From positions 35,361 through 66,259 of the forward strand of contig DHVG01000013.1 in the NCBI GenBank assembly GCA_002412545.1: a DNA stretch of 30,899 nucleotides, read 5' to 3'. A model generated the notes under the pieces. The model was not told the origin of the DNA. It worked only from the letters and a program-made list of their open reading frames with translations, and made no database searches. Below are positions 15,341 through 23,313 of this stretch, piece by piece (position 1 is the stretch's first letter; each line of letters opens with the position of its first letter). Source of the DNA: Elusimicrobia bacterium UBA5214 (GTDB taxonomy: Bacteria > Elusimicrobiota > UBA5214). The translations under genes were made by a program, and so were the position numbers.

Positions 15341-16327
15341 CTAAGCGAAACTTTTCTTAATATAATTAAGAACTAAATTTTTAACTTGCTTCAAATTACC
15401 TTCTATAACACAACCACTTGCATTCTGATGTCCACCACCACCGAAATGCTTAGCAATTTTATGAACATCTACTTTATTTCGTGAACGAAACCCAACTTTT
15501 ACTTTATTTTTTTCCTCCGCTATTTCACGAAAGAGTATACTTATTTCAACCTGTGGTATTGTTAATGGATAATTAATTGTTTCTTCATCATGTTGATAGT
15601 TTTCAGTTCTTTTGTACATTTCCTGTGTTATTTCTTGGTAAGCAATTTTTCCCTTAGCGACCAATTTTAAACTATTTAAAGTCAAACCTAAAAGTCTTAA
15701 TGTAGAATATGATTTCGTTGCATATATTTTGGAATGTATTTCTTCCGGGTTAATTCCATAACTTAAAAGGTCAGCAATAATTTTATGCGTTTGAGCAGTT
15801 GTATTCTTTTGTTGAAATTTACCGGTATCCGTAAGGATACCCACATATAGACATAATGCTTCTTCATAAGTAAGAGTTTCTCCTGATTTCTTAATCAACT
15901 GGTATACTTGTTCTGCGGTTGCACTTGCCTGGGAATCAAACCAGTTTATATCCCCATAACTTTGAGAAAAAAGATGATGGTCAATACTAATGACCAAACC
16001 AAGCTGTCCATCTAAATTGATAATTCCGCCAATCCTCCCCGGGTCACTACATTCCAGAATAAAACCAACATCAAAATTGCCAACGACTTTTTTTTTCTTT
16101 TTGATTAGGTCAACCCGAGGAAGAAAACGGTAAATTTCCGGTACGGCATCAACATTAACAATAGTTACCCTTTTACCTAATTTTCTCAACCAACTATTGA
16201 GAGCTAATTCCGACCCTAAAGTATCACCGTCAGGATTTGAATGTGCAGTGATAAAAAAACTAACTTTATCTTTTACAACTTTAAGTATTTTTTGGACAAT
16301 TCTGTTTTTCTTTATCTTCGGTTCCAT
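15341..16327 (-). CDS. nrnA: DHH-family bifunctional oligoribonuclease / PAP phosphatase NrnA
   Basis: Degrades nano-RNAs and/or dephosphorylates 3'-phosphoadenosine 5'-phosphate. The 328 residues show the DHH active-site motifs: AHSNPDGD (28-35), D94-containing ECSDPGR, DHH at 116-118 and TDTGKF (166-171). The DHHA1 substrate-binding motif GGGGHQNASG is at 296-305. The start at 16327 lies inside the end of rbfA (47-base overlap), which keeps the conserved N-terminus. The position after rbfA is the standard context for NrnA. Confidence 0.93.
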   Translation of the reverse strand: MEPKIKKNRIVQKILKVVKDKVSFFITAHSNPDGDTLGSELALNSWLRKLGKRVTIVNVDAVPEIYRFLPRVDLIKKKKKVVGNFDVGFILECSDPGRIGGIINLDGQLGLVISIDHHLFSQSYGDINWFDSQASATAEQVYQLIKKSGETLTYEEALCLYVGILTDTGKFQQKNTTAQTHKIIADLLSYGINPEEIHSKIYATKSYSTLRLLGLTLNSLKLVAKGKIAYQEITQEMYKRTENYQHDEETINYPLTIPQVEISILFREIAEEKNKVKVGFRSRNKVDVHKIAKHFGGGGHQNASGCVIEGNLKQVKNLVLNYIKKSFA

Positions 16328-16670
16328 TTTTTTCTTTTTCTAACCGGTAAAGGATTTCGTTAATTCTCTGTGCCTGAGCTAAACTTTCATCGTAAACAAA
16401 TTCTAATTCCGGAACACGACGTAAATCAGTACGTGAAGCAATCTCCCGACGGATAAAAGAATTTGCACAAACCAACGCTTCGGCAGTTTTATTTCGTTCT
16501 TCTTGGTTGCCGAGAACTGAATAAAAAATTTTTGCTTCTCGTAAATCATCAGTAATCGTTACATCAGTAATTGTTAAAAAACCTATCCTTGGATCCTTCA
16601 AAGAACTAACAATTTCAGAAATCATCCGCAGCAAAAGTTCCCTTATCCGCAAGACACGTTTTCTCTGCAT
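16281..16670 (-). CDS. rbfA: ribosome-binding factor A
   Basis: A small KH-like protein that binds the immature 30S subunit and helps 16S rRNA 5'-end maturation. The 129 residues match RbfA across RIRELLLRMISEIVSSLKDPRIGFLTITDVTITDDLREAKIFYSVLG and RRVPELEFVYDESLAQAQRINEIL. The last roughly 16 residues (Lys/Glu-rich) are read in the nrnA overlap. A good ribosome-binding site, AAGGAG, precedes the ATG. Confidence 0.95.
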   Translation of the reverse strand: MQRKRVLRIRELLLRMISEIVSSLKDPRIGFLTITDVTITDDLREAKIFYSVLGNQEERNKTAEALVCANSFIRREIASRTDLRRVPELEFVYDESLAQAQRINEILYRLEKEKNGTEDKEKQNCPKNT

Positions 16671-16732
16671 AGAAGTTGTCTTTACTCCTTTTAGAAATTT
16701 AACAGCCCTGTTTGTAAAATTTATACCGGGGA

Positions 16733-17020
16733 TTAGGTTATATCAATCTCATAATCTACAATTTTTATTTCCGGCTCAGCTTGAAAAAAGTTGACCACTT
16801 GGTCAAGATAGACCTGCCCACTTCTTCGTTCATTAGTTACACAAACAATACCTAATGTTGCCCTTTGCCAAAGTCCAGAATCGTCTATCTCGCTGACCGC
16901 AAGATTAAATCTATTCCGTAAACGGTCCTTAATACTTTTTAGAATTTGTCTTTTCTCCTTCAGTGAAGAAACATCCGGCAAATAAAGAACTATCTTACAA
17001 CTCCCAATAATAAAACCCAT
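16733..17020 (-). CDS. DUF503 domain protein (YlxP-like)
   Basis: A small protein of 95 residues from the ATG at 17020. The start at 17062 would add 14 residues overlapping infB and unlike the family. Features match DUF503: GSCKIVLYLPDVSSLKEKRQILKSIKDRLRNRFNLAVSEID, then W-x-R-A-T-LGIVCVTNE. The B. subtilis homologue YlxP lies between infB and rbfA, exactly as here, and a ribosome-linked role has been suggested for it but is not firmly established. Confidence 0.9.
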   Translation of the reverse strand: MGFIIGSCKIVLYLPDVSSLKEKRQILKSIKDRLRNRFNLAVSEIDDSGLWQRATLGIVCVTNERRSGQVYLDQVVNFFQAEPEIKIVDYEIDIT

Positions 17021-17045
17021 TTTATTTATCCCAAAACTTCCGGGA

Positions 17046-19196
17046 TTATTTAGAAAGAACAAGTTTACGTGCTACTTCCACTTTTTCGTATATTTCCAAT
17101 ATATCGCCAATTTTCAAATCCTGAAAATTTTCTAAACCTAAACCACATTCGTATCCTTTCTCTACTTCGCGGACATCTTCTTTGAACCTTCTCAAAGAAA
17201 TAATTCGCCCGTCATAAATGATTGTATTTTCTCGTAAGAGACGCACATTCGCTCCCCGAATAATCTTACCTTCATCAACATAGCAACCAGCAATAATGCC
17301 TATTTTAGGTATCCGAAAAATTTGTCGTACCGTTAACCGCCCAAGAATATTTTCTTGAATACCCGGTTCAAGTAAACCTTCCATCGCCGCTTTTATTTCA
17401 TCAATTAACTCGTAGATTATCCGATAAGAACGAATATCTACACCTTCATCTTTAGCTAATTTTTCTGCTCCTAATTCAGGACGGACATTAAAACCAATAA
17501 TTACTGCCTCCGATGCCGCTGCTAATAAACAATCAGACTCATTTATTCCCCCAATACCAGAGTGAATAATCAATAGTTTTATCTCCGGATGAGTAAGTTT
17601 TGATAACGAATCTTTGATTGCTTCTAAAGACCCTTGGACATCAGCCTTTAAAATAAGTTTTAATTCTTTAAGTTTACCTTCTTTAACCCGACGATAAAAA
17701 TCATCAAGAGTCACATGTTGACCACGAGAAATAGATTCCTGAGAACGTATTTGCTGCCTTTGTTCAACAATCTTTTTTGCTTCTCGCTCATCACTGAGGA
17801 CAAAAAAACGGTCACCGACTTCCGGTGCACTATTAAAACCCAATAACTCTACCGGAGAAGTCGGCAATACTTCAATTAACCTTCGCCCCCGGTCATCAAT
17901 CAATGCTCGTACTTTACCCCAACTAAATCCAGCAAGAAAACTATCACCAATACGCAAAGTTCCTTTCTGAATTAAAACCGTAGCTAAGGGACCTTTACGC
18001 GGGTCAACTCTTGCTTCAATTATTATTCCTTGAGCCAGACCGGTAGGGTTAGACTTCAATTCTAAAATTTCTGCTTCCAAAAGAATCATCTCTAAAAGTT
18101 TATCTAAATTGATTTGTTTTTTTGCGGAAACTTCAACAAAAATGGTCTTCCCGCCCCATTCTTCCGGGATTAGACCTAATTGGGCAAGTTCTTGTTTAAC
18201 CTTTTGTGAATTAGCTGTAGGTAAATCAATTTTATTAACCGCAACGATTATCGGCACATCGGCTGCTTTAGCATGGTCAATTGATTCAATCGTCTGAGGC
18301 ATTACCCCGTCATCAGCCGCAACTACCAAAACCACAATATCGGTAACTTGCGCACCCCGCGCACGCATCGCCGTAAATGCTTCATGTCCCGGTGTATCCA
18401 GAAAAACAATTTCTCCTTTTACACTTTTTACTTTATAAGCACCAATGTGCTGAGTAATTCCTCCATACTCTTTTTCGGCTAACCGTGTTTGTCTAATTGC
18501 ATCTAGAAGTGAAGTTTTCCCATGGTCAACATGTCCCATAATTGTTACTACCGGTGCACGAGGAATAAGTTTAGAAGGGTCAACCACTTCTTCCTTCGAC
18601 AATGTTTCTTCACCATATAAAGGTACAAATTCTATTTCATAGCCACACTCCCCCGCAACCAGAGTAGCGGTATCCAAGTCAATCCGTTGGTTAATCGTTA
18701 CCAAACTACCTAAAGAAAGTAATTTCTTAATTAATTCTACTGGTTTGACCCCAATTTTTTCCGCAAGTTGTGCCGTAGTCGTTGTCTCATCAATTTTAAT
18801 TTTGGGTTTAACTATAACCGGTTTTACTGGTTCAACCCGTGGAATTTCTTTACGGGGTTCAATTTTAGGAGTGATTATTTCTTTAACTTTTACTGGTGGA
18901 AGAGAAATAGGTTCTACTTTTTTCTCTGGGACGATTACTTCTTTAGCCGAAGGAATTGGGAGAACTACCTTTTCTTTTTCTTTAACCGAAGGAACAATCT
19001 TCTCTGGTTTAGTAACTACTACTTGTTTTTTAGGAATCCTCTTCCTGACAACTTTTGCAGTCTTTTTTACCGGGACAACCTTTTTTAAAGGTTTAGTGAC
19101 CTTAGTAACTTTCTTAACTATTTTCTTTTTAAGCTTAGTCTTAACCGTTTCCGGTTTCTCAACCTTTTCTTTAGGAGTTGCTTTTTTCTTATCCAT
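17046..19196 (-). CDS. infB: translation initiation factor IF-2
   Basis: GTPase delivering fMet-tRNA to the 30S subunit. The 716 residues run from the ATG at 19196, which overlaps the nusA stop by 8 bases; an in-frame start 42 bases upstream is inside nusA and unlikely. The N-terminal 130 residues are a Lys/Val/Pro-rich low-complexity region. The IF2 N-domain (about 135-185) follows, then the G domain with G1 GHVDHGKT (221-228), G3 DTPGHE (267-272) and G4 NKID (321-324), then domains II-IV ending in ENFQDLKIGDILEIYEKVE. ylxR and the L7Ae-like gene often found between nusA and infB are missing. Confidence 0.98.
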   Translation of the reverse strand: MDKKKATPKEKVEKPETVKTKLKKKIVKKVTKVTKPLKKVVPVKKTAKVVRKRIPKKQVVVTKPEKIVPSVKEKEKVVLPIPSAKEVIVPEKKVEPISLPPVKVKEIITPKIEPRKEIPRVEPVKPVIVKPKIKIDETTTTAQLAEKIGVKPVELIKKLLSLGSLVTINQRIDLDTATLVAGECGYEIEFVPLYGEETLSKEEVVDPSKLIPRAPVVTIMGHVDHGKTSLLDAIRQTRLAEKEYGGITQHIGAYKVKSVKGEIVFLDTPGHEAFTAMRARGAQVTDIVVLVVAADDGVMPQTIESIDHAKAADVPIIVAVNKIDLPTANSQKVKQELAQLGLIPEEWGGKTIFVEVSAKKQINLDKLLEMILLEAEILELKSNPTGLAQGIIIEARVDPRKGPLATVLIQKGTLRIGDSFLAGFSWGKVRALIDDRGRRLIEVLPTSPVELLGFNSAPEVGDRFFVLSDEREAKKIVEQRQQIRSQESISRGQHVTLDDFYRRVKEGKLKELKLILKADVQGSLEAIKDSLSKLTHPEIKLLIIHSGIGGINESDCLLAAASEAVIIGFNVRPELGAEKLAKDEGVDIRSYRIIYELIDEIKAAMEGLLEPGIQENILGRLTVRQIFRIPKIGIIAGCYVDEGKIIRGANVRLLRENTIIYDGRIISLRRFKEDVREVEKGYECGLGLENFQDLKIGDILEIYEKVEVARKLVLSK

Positions 19197-20490
19197 CCGT
19201 CTTTTCTTCCTTACCTTGTAGCAAAGAAGACTCAGCAAGATACTCCTTAGCTAAACGAATAAGTTTCTCAGCTGTCTTTTCCCCAATACCTTGTAAGGCA
19301 GTCAACTCTTCAATTTTTGTTTTTGCTAAATCTTCAATATTTTTATATCCTGCTTTTTGCAAAGTTTCAGCTAATTTCGGACCAATACCAGAAATTTTTT
19401 GTAATTCAGTTAAACCAACTGTTGTTTCTTTAGCTAACTCCTCCTTCTTTTCTGATTCTGACTTGATATCCAGATACCAACCGGTTAATCTTGAAGCTAA
19501 ACGCACATTAATACCACTTTTACCAATCGCCATTGATAATTGTGCATCAGCAACTATTACTTCTGCACGTTTTCCTTCCGGGTTAATAATGTTAACTTTA
19601 ATATCTTTTGCCGGAGTAAGTGCCTGAGAAATCAACTTCCCTGGCTCATTATCCCAATGAATAAGGTCTATTCTTTCCCCTCGCAGTTCCCCAATTATTG
19701 GTTTTATCCGTGAACCATGCACACCTACACATGTGCCTACCGGGTCAACTCTTTGATTGTGAGAAATCATTGCTAATTTTGAACGGATACCCGGTTCACG
19801 ACTTATTCCAACTATTTCTACCGTATGGTCATTTACTTCGGGTACTTCCTGAGCAAAAAGTCCCTTCACTAATTCCGGATGAGTACGGGAAACAAGAATC
19901 TGTGGTCCACGTGGTCCTTTGTCAACTTTAACCACATACACTTTGATTCGGTCACCTATATTTAATCTTTCTCCTCTTATTTGTTCTCTTAACGGAAGAA
20001 TCGCTTCAATCTTACCAAGGTCAACAATAATATTGCGGTCAACAAACCGGTGCACAAAACCACCCAACACTTGACTTTTTTTGGTTAGAAATTCGCTGTA
20101 AAGATTATCCCGTTCGATTTCTCTTATTTTCTGGATAATCACCTGTTTAGCAGTTTGTGCCGCAATCCGCGAAAAATCTTCAGTTTCAATCGGTATTTCT
20201 ATTTCTGTATCTAGAACCACCTCAGGAGAAAAGTTTTTTGCTTCCTCCAAGGACATCTCATAATTAGGATTATTAATTTCGTTAACTACCTTTTTTACTA
20301 AATAGGCTTTAATTGTCCCATTTTCCGGGTCAACTTGCACTTTAATATTACCTAACCGACCCGAATGTTTACGGAACGCGGAAACTAAAGCTGACTCAAT
20401 CATTTTTAAGATGTCTTCTTTTTTTATCCCTTTATCCCGTTCAATTTGTTCTAAGACCGGAAAAAGTTCACCGGTTGATTTAGTAGTCAT
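19189..20490 (-). CDS. nusA: transcription termination/antitermination factor NusA
   Basis: Binds RNA polymerase and nascent RNA to modulate pausing, termination and antitermination. The 433 residues contain the NusA N-domain (about 1-125), an S1 domain (about 130-200) and two KH domains (KH1 around EPGIRSKLAMIS...DPVGTCVGVHGSRIKPIIGELRGERIDLI; KH2 with AIGKSGINVRLASRLTGWYLDI). A C-terminal helix-hairpin-helix pair (SGIGPKLAETLQKAGY and QGIGEKTAEKLI, about 365-425) follows. That C-terminal extension is absent from many Gram-positive NusA proteins. The gene is 48 bases downstream of rimP and overlaps infB. Confidence 0.97.
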   Translation of the reverse strand: MTTKSTGELFPVLEQIERDKGIKKEDILKMIESALVSAFRKHSGRLGNIKVQVDPENGTIKAYLVKKVVNEINNPNYEMSLEEAKNFSPEVVLDTEIEIPIETEDFSRIAAQTAKQVIIQKIREIERDNLYSEFLTKKSQVLGGFVHRFVDRNIIVDLGKIEAILPLREQIRGERLNIGDRIKVYVVKVDKGPRGPQILVSRTHPELVKGLFAQEVPEVNDHTVEIVGISREPGIRSKLAMISHNQRVDPVGTCVGVHGSRIKPIIGELRGERIDLIHWDNEPGKLISQALTPAKDIKVNIINPEGKRAEVIVADAQLSMAIGKSGINVRLASRLTGWYLDIKSESEKKEELAKETTVGLTELQKISGIGPKLAETLQKAGYKNIEDLAKTKIEELTALQGIGEKTAEKLIRLAKEYLAESSLLQGKEEKTDG

Positions 20491-20538
20491 TATTTTTCAC
20501 CTTATCGCTAACTGGTAATTTAGCATTTTTGCGAGATT

Positions 20539-20994
20539 TTAAATTTCTACTTCTAACCGTGCGCTAGCAATATTTTCTAAAGAAATACTAATATTTTTTT
20601 GTTCAGAAATACTCAGTTTTACTTTACCATCTTCAACTTCTACTATCCGACCCAAAAAATGTCGTTCTCCTTCCACTGGAGCAAATACATTTATTTTTAC
20701 CAAACGACCGGTAAACTTTTGAAAATCACTTTCCTTTTTCAAAGGACGATTTAACCCCGGTGAAGAAACTTCTAAAACATATCTTTGCGGAATAATATCT
20801 TTTTCATCAAGATAACGACCGATTTTTTCACTCAATTTTGCACAATCGTCAAGAGTTATCCCACCTGTTTTATCCACAAATACCCGGAGAACCGAACTAT
20901 CGCCTTCCCGATGATATTGTAATTCAACTAATTCATAATTTTCACTAATCAGTAACGGGGACAATAGATTGACCAATTCTTCTTTTATACTCAT
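20539..20994 (-). CDS. rimP: ribosome maturation factor RimP
   Basis: Needed for maturation of the 30S subunit. The 151 residues match RimP: an N-terminal alpha/beta domain with GITLDDCAKLSEKIGRYLDEKDIIPQRYVLEVSSPGLNRPLK, then a C-terminal SH3-like barrel with GRIVEVEDGKVKLSI. It is the first gene of the rimP-nusA-infB train. The roughly 200-base leader upstream contains terminator-like hairpins. Confidence 0.96.
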   Translation of the reverse strand: MSIKEELVNLLSPLLISENYELVELQYHREGDSSVLRVFVDKTGGITLDDCAKLSEKIGRYLDEKDIIPQRYVLEVSSPGLNRPLKKESDFQKFTGRLVKINVFAPVEGERHFLGRIVEVEDGKVKLSISEQKNISISLENIASARLEVEI

Positions 20995-21225
20995 CTAAGC
21001 CAGAGCTTCCCCAAACTACAAAGAATTCTTTCCCTTGCTACCCACTTCTCCCGTAGAGTTTCGGAGTTTCTCTTTGAACGACATCAAATTTAGCGTATGC
21101 TAAATTATAAAGTAAAAAGAGGGCTCCGGAACTCTCTCTTTTCCACTCTATACAAAAAAAGTCCGAAATCTTCGGACTTGAATTTTTGTTTTTCTTAATT
21201 ATACAAAAAATAAATAATTAAATCA
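20995..21225 (-). promoter_or_regulatory. structured leader of rimP-nusA-infB with possible attenuators
   Basis: On the minus strand, a TTGATT-17-TATAAT promoter (21226 to 21198) is followed by a perfect 9-bp hairpin with a 3-base loop and seven U's (21179-21154). A second imperfect hairpin with five U's follows (21136-21114). Downstream lie a TATAAT-like box (21104-21109), a TTTAGC-atac-GCTAAA hairpin (about 21088-21103) and about 90 bases more before rimP. The first hairpin could simply end proS transcripts. Its position after a promoter also allows attenuation. In B. subtilis the nusA operon is autoregulated by NusA-dependent termination in its leader. Confidence 0.5.
21154..21179 (-). terminator. 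intrinsic terminator between proS and rimP
   Basis: AAGTCCGAA / TTCGGACTT arms (21159-21167 and 21171-21179), a 3-base loop and, read on the minus strand, a run of seven T's. It would end transcripts coming from proS or from the promoter at 21198-21226. Confidence 0.8.
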
Positions 21226-21226
21226 A
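21198..21226 (-). promoter_or_regulatory. candidate promoter upstream of rimP
   Basis: TTGATT (21221-21226), a 17-base spacer and perfect TATAAT (21198-21203) on the minus strand. The -35 box abuts the inverted repeat GGTGCGGGGT. Confidence 0.5.
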
Positions 21227-21330
21227 CCCCGCACCATTTCCCGGAGCATTGGTAACAATTTTAAGTTCGGAGAATCTTTTTTTGAAAGTTAAATTTGTTA
21301 AATAATTATACATAAAAAAAGGTGCGGGGT
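21226..21330. repeat. 10-bp inverted repeat pair at the proS 3' end
   Basis: ACCCCGCACC (21226-21235) and GGTGCGGGGT (21321-21330) are perfect inverted copies about 85 bases apart, enclosing A/T-rich sequence. The right copy contains the last base of the proS stop codon. The layout is that of a small REP/MITE-like element or a long-range stem. Confidence 0.55.
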
Positions 21331-23081
21331 CAAGTTAAAAAATTTTTTATTTCGCTAACTAAACTATCTATCGGGATAAGTGTAAATTCACTTTCGTTAC
21401 GTTTTTTTACTTCCACTTTACCCTGCAAAAGATTTTTCTCACTAACCACTACCCTCACCGGTATACCAATTAAATCCGTATCCTTGAATTTTACTCCCGG
21501 TCGTTCATCACGGTCATCAAGAAGAACTTCATAACCTGCCTTTTGTAGTTCCGAATAGATTTTTTCACTTATCTGACGAACTTTTTCCTCCTTGGAGTTG
21601 ACCAAGATAACTACTAACTGATAGGGTGCAATATTTACTGGCCAGATGATTCCGTTCTCATCATTACTTTGCTCAATCGCTGCGGCTACTATCCGGGAAA
21701 CACCAATTCCATAACATCCCATAATAAAATATTGTTCTTTCCCTTGTGCATCAAGAAAAGTTGCTTTCATCGCTTGTGAATATTTCGTTCCTAATTTGAA
21801 GGTATGCCCAACTTCAATTCCCCGGGAGAAAGCAAGCACCTTACTGCACTTCGGACAAAAGTCACCGGATTTTACTTTTCTTAGGTCAATTATTGATTCC
21901 GGTTGATAGTCCCGTCCGAGATTGATATTCATTAAATGATAATCTTTCTTATTCGCCCCGGAAATTCCATTGACTATATTCTCTACCGAATAATCCGCTA
22001 ATATTGGTAATTGGTAATTGGTAATTGGTAATTGGGTAGGCAAGGACGTGCCCTCTGTAGCTTTAGCGAAGGAGGGACCAGCAAACCCTACCGGTGCGCC
22101 GGAAACTTTTTCAATCGTCTGACTATCAGCTAAAACTAATTCATTACAATTAAGATACTTTTTCAATTTCGTTTCGTTAATTTCATAATCACCACGAATT
22201 AAAACCATCACCGGTTTATTATCGGCAAGATAAATCAAACTTTTAATAAATTTATCTACCGGTGCTTTCAAAAAATTACCCACTTCCTCTACCGTCCGCA
22301 AATTCGGTGTATAAATTTCTTTTAGTGGTTCTAATTTTGCGTTTTCGCGGACCTTTTGCGATTTAGCGATTTCCGCTCTCTCCACATTTGCCGCATAACC
22401 ACAGGAAGCACAGGAAACGATTTCCTCCTCACCGGTCTCGGCAAGCACCATAAATTCATGTGAAAAACTACCCCCAATTGCACCGGTCTCGGCTTCCACC
22501 GGACGGTATTTAAACCCGCAACGGTCACAGATTTTAGCGTAAGCATTGAAGACAATTTTGTAATATCTCTCCGCATCTTCTTCGGTAGCGTGAAAAGAAT
22601 AAGCATCTTTCATATAGAATTCTCTTGCCCGCATTACCCCAAACCGGGGACGGATTTCATCACGAAATTTAGTCCCAAACTGGTAAAACATTTTCGGCAA
22701 TTCCCGGTAAGAACGAACTTCATTACGCACTAAATCCGTAATCACTTCCTCGTGGGTCGGACCGAGAGCAAATTCTCCCTCTTTCCGGTCCTGTAAACGC
22801 ATCAATTCTTTACCATAAAGTGCCCAGCGACCGGTCTCATCCCAGAGTTCACGCGGTAAAAGTAAAGGTAAAGAAACTTCTAATCCGCCAATCTTATCCA
22901 TCTCTTCACGGACAATCTGTTCAACTTTCTTCAATACCCGTAGACCAAACGGTAGCCATTCATAAACCCCACTGGCTAATTTACGCATCATCCCGGCACG
23001 GAGCATCAGTTTTTGCGAAATCGTATCCGCTTCCGCCGGTGTCTCCCTTAATGTTGGCAAAAAATATTCTGATAATTTCAT
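21330..23081 (-). CDS. proS: prolyl-tRNA synthetase (bacterial type)
   Basis: Charges tRNA-Pro. The 583 residues show class II motif 2 (FRDEIRPRFGVMRAREFYMKDAYSFH, 139-164) and the TGAIGGSFSHEF segment leading into the INS editing domain (about 225-385). Motif 3 (GCYGIGVSRIVAAAIEQ) and a C-terminal anticodon-binding domain (VKFKDTDLIGIPVRVVV) follow. The editing domain carries an unusual extra stretch at about 337-357 (SFAKATEG... then TNYQLP repeats), encoded by dispersed-repeat sequence inserted in frame between the usual GAPVGFAGP and ILADYSVEN. The normal length is about 565-575. It has its own consensus promoter, with a repeat-rich leader. Confidence 0.97.
   Translation of the reverse strand: MKLSEYFLPTLRETPAEADTISQKLMLRAGMMRKLASGVYEWLPFGLRVLKKVEQIVREEMDKIGGLEVSLPLLLPRELWDETGRWALYGKELMRLQDRKEGEFALGPTHEEVITDLVRNEVRSYRELPKMFYQFGTKFRDEIRPRFGVMRAREFYMKDAYSFHATEEDAERYYKIVFNAYAKICDRCGFKYRPVEAETGAIGGSFSHEFMVLAETGEEEIVSCASCGYAANVERAEIAKSQKVRENAKLEPLKEIYTPNLRTVEEVGNFLKAPVDKFIKSLIYLADNKPVMVLIRGDYEINETKLKKYLNCNELVLADSQTIEKVSGAPVGFAGPSFAKATEGTSLPTQLPITNYQLPILADYSVENIVNGISGANKKDYHLMNINLGRDYQPESIIDLRKVKSGDFCPKCSKVLAFSRGIEVGHTFKLGTKYSQAMKATFLDAQGKEQYFIMGCYGIGVSRIVAAAIEQSNDENGIIWPVNIAPYQLVVILVNSKEEKVRQISEKIYSELQKAGYEVLLDDRDERPGVKFKDTDLIGIPVRVVVSEKNLLQGKVEVKKRNESEFTLIPIDSLVSEIKNFLT
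22003..22077 (-). repeat. composite dispersed repeat inserted in proS
   Basis: Five consecutive 7-base units (attggta x4, then attgggt) occupy 22003-22037. The word gctttagcgaaggagg follows at about 22060-22075, and the latter recurs in the spacer at 28037-28072. The whole stretch is in frame and adds about 21 residues to the editing domain. Confidence 0.75.
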
Positions 23082-23088
23082 AAGTTCG

Positions 23089-23160
23089 TTTAGTCCGTTT
23101 AGTCCGTTAATTCCGTTAGGTCGGTCAATTCCGTTAACTGACTAAACCGACAAAACGGTC
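23089..23160. repeat. degenerate tandem repeat in the proS leader
   Basis: Units like gtttagtccg / gttaattccg / gttaggtcgg repeat at about 9-10 bases and make up nearly the whole 5' untranslated region of proS. No clear Shine-Dalgarno sequence is seen. Confidence 0.6.
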
Positions 23161-23174
23161 AAACGTTCTATTGG

Positions 23175-23203
23175 ATTATAGCAAAAAAACCTTCTTCTGT
23201 CAA
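23175..23203 (-). promoter_or_regulatory. consensus promoter for proS
   Basis: TTGACA (23198-23203), a 17-base spacer and TATAAT (23175-23180) on the minus strand, all perfect. The predicted leader is about 85 bases. Confidence 0.8.
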
Positions 23204-23313
23204 TCCTTGGAGTAAGTTTCAGGATGGATTTTCAAAATCGGACAGAGAAACTTATCTGGTGAGTGTTACTGTAATCTGTAAATTGCGATAGCGCAATGAA
23301 GAAAATATTTTCA

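Noticed and set aside
18745..19221. 158-residue hydrophobic open frame on the plus strand
   Set aside because: Antisense of the Lys/Val-rich IF-2 N-terminal region; the apparent membrane character comes from complementing Lys/Glu codons.
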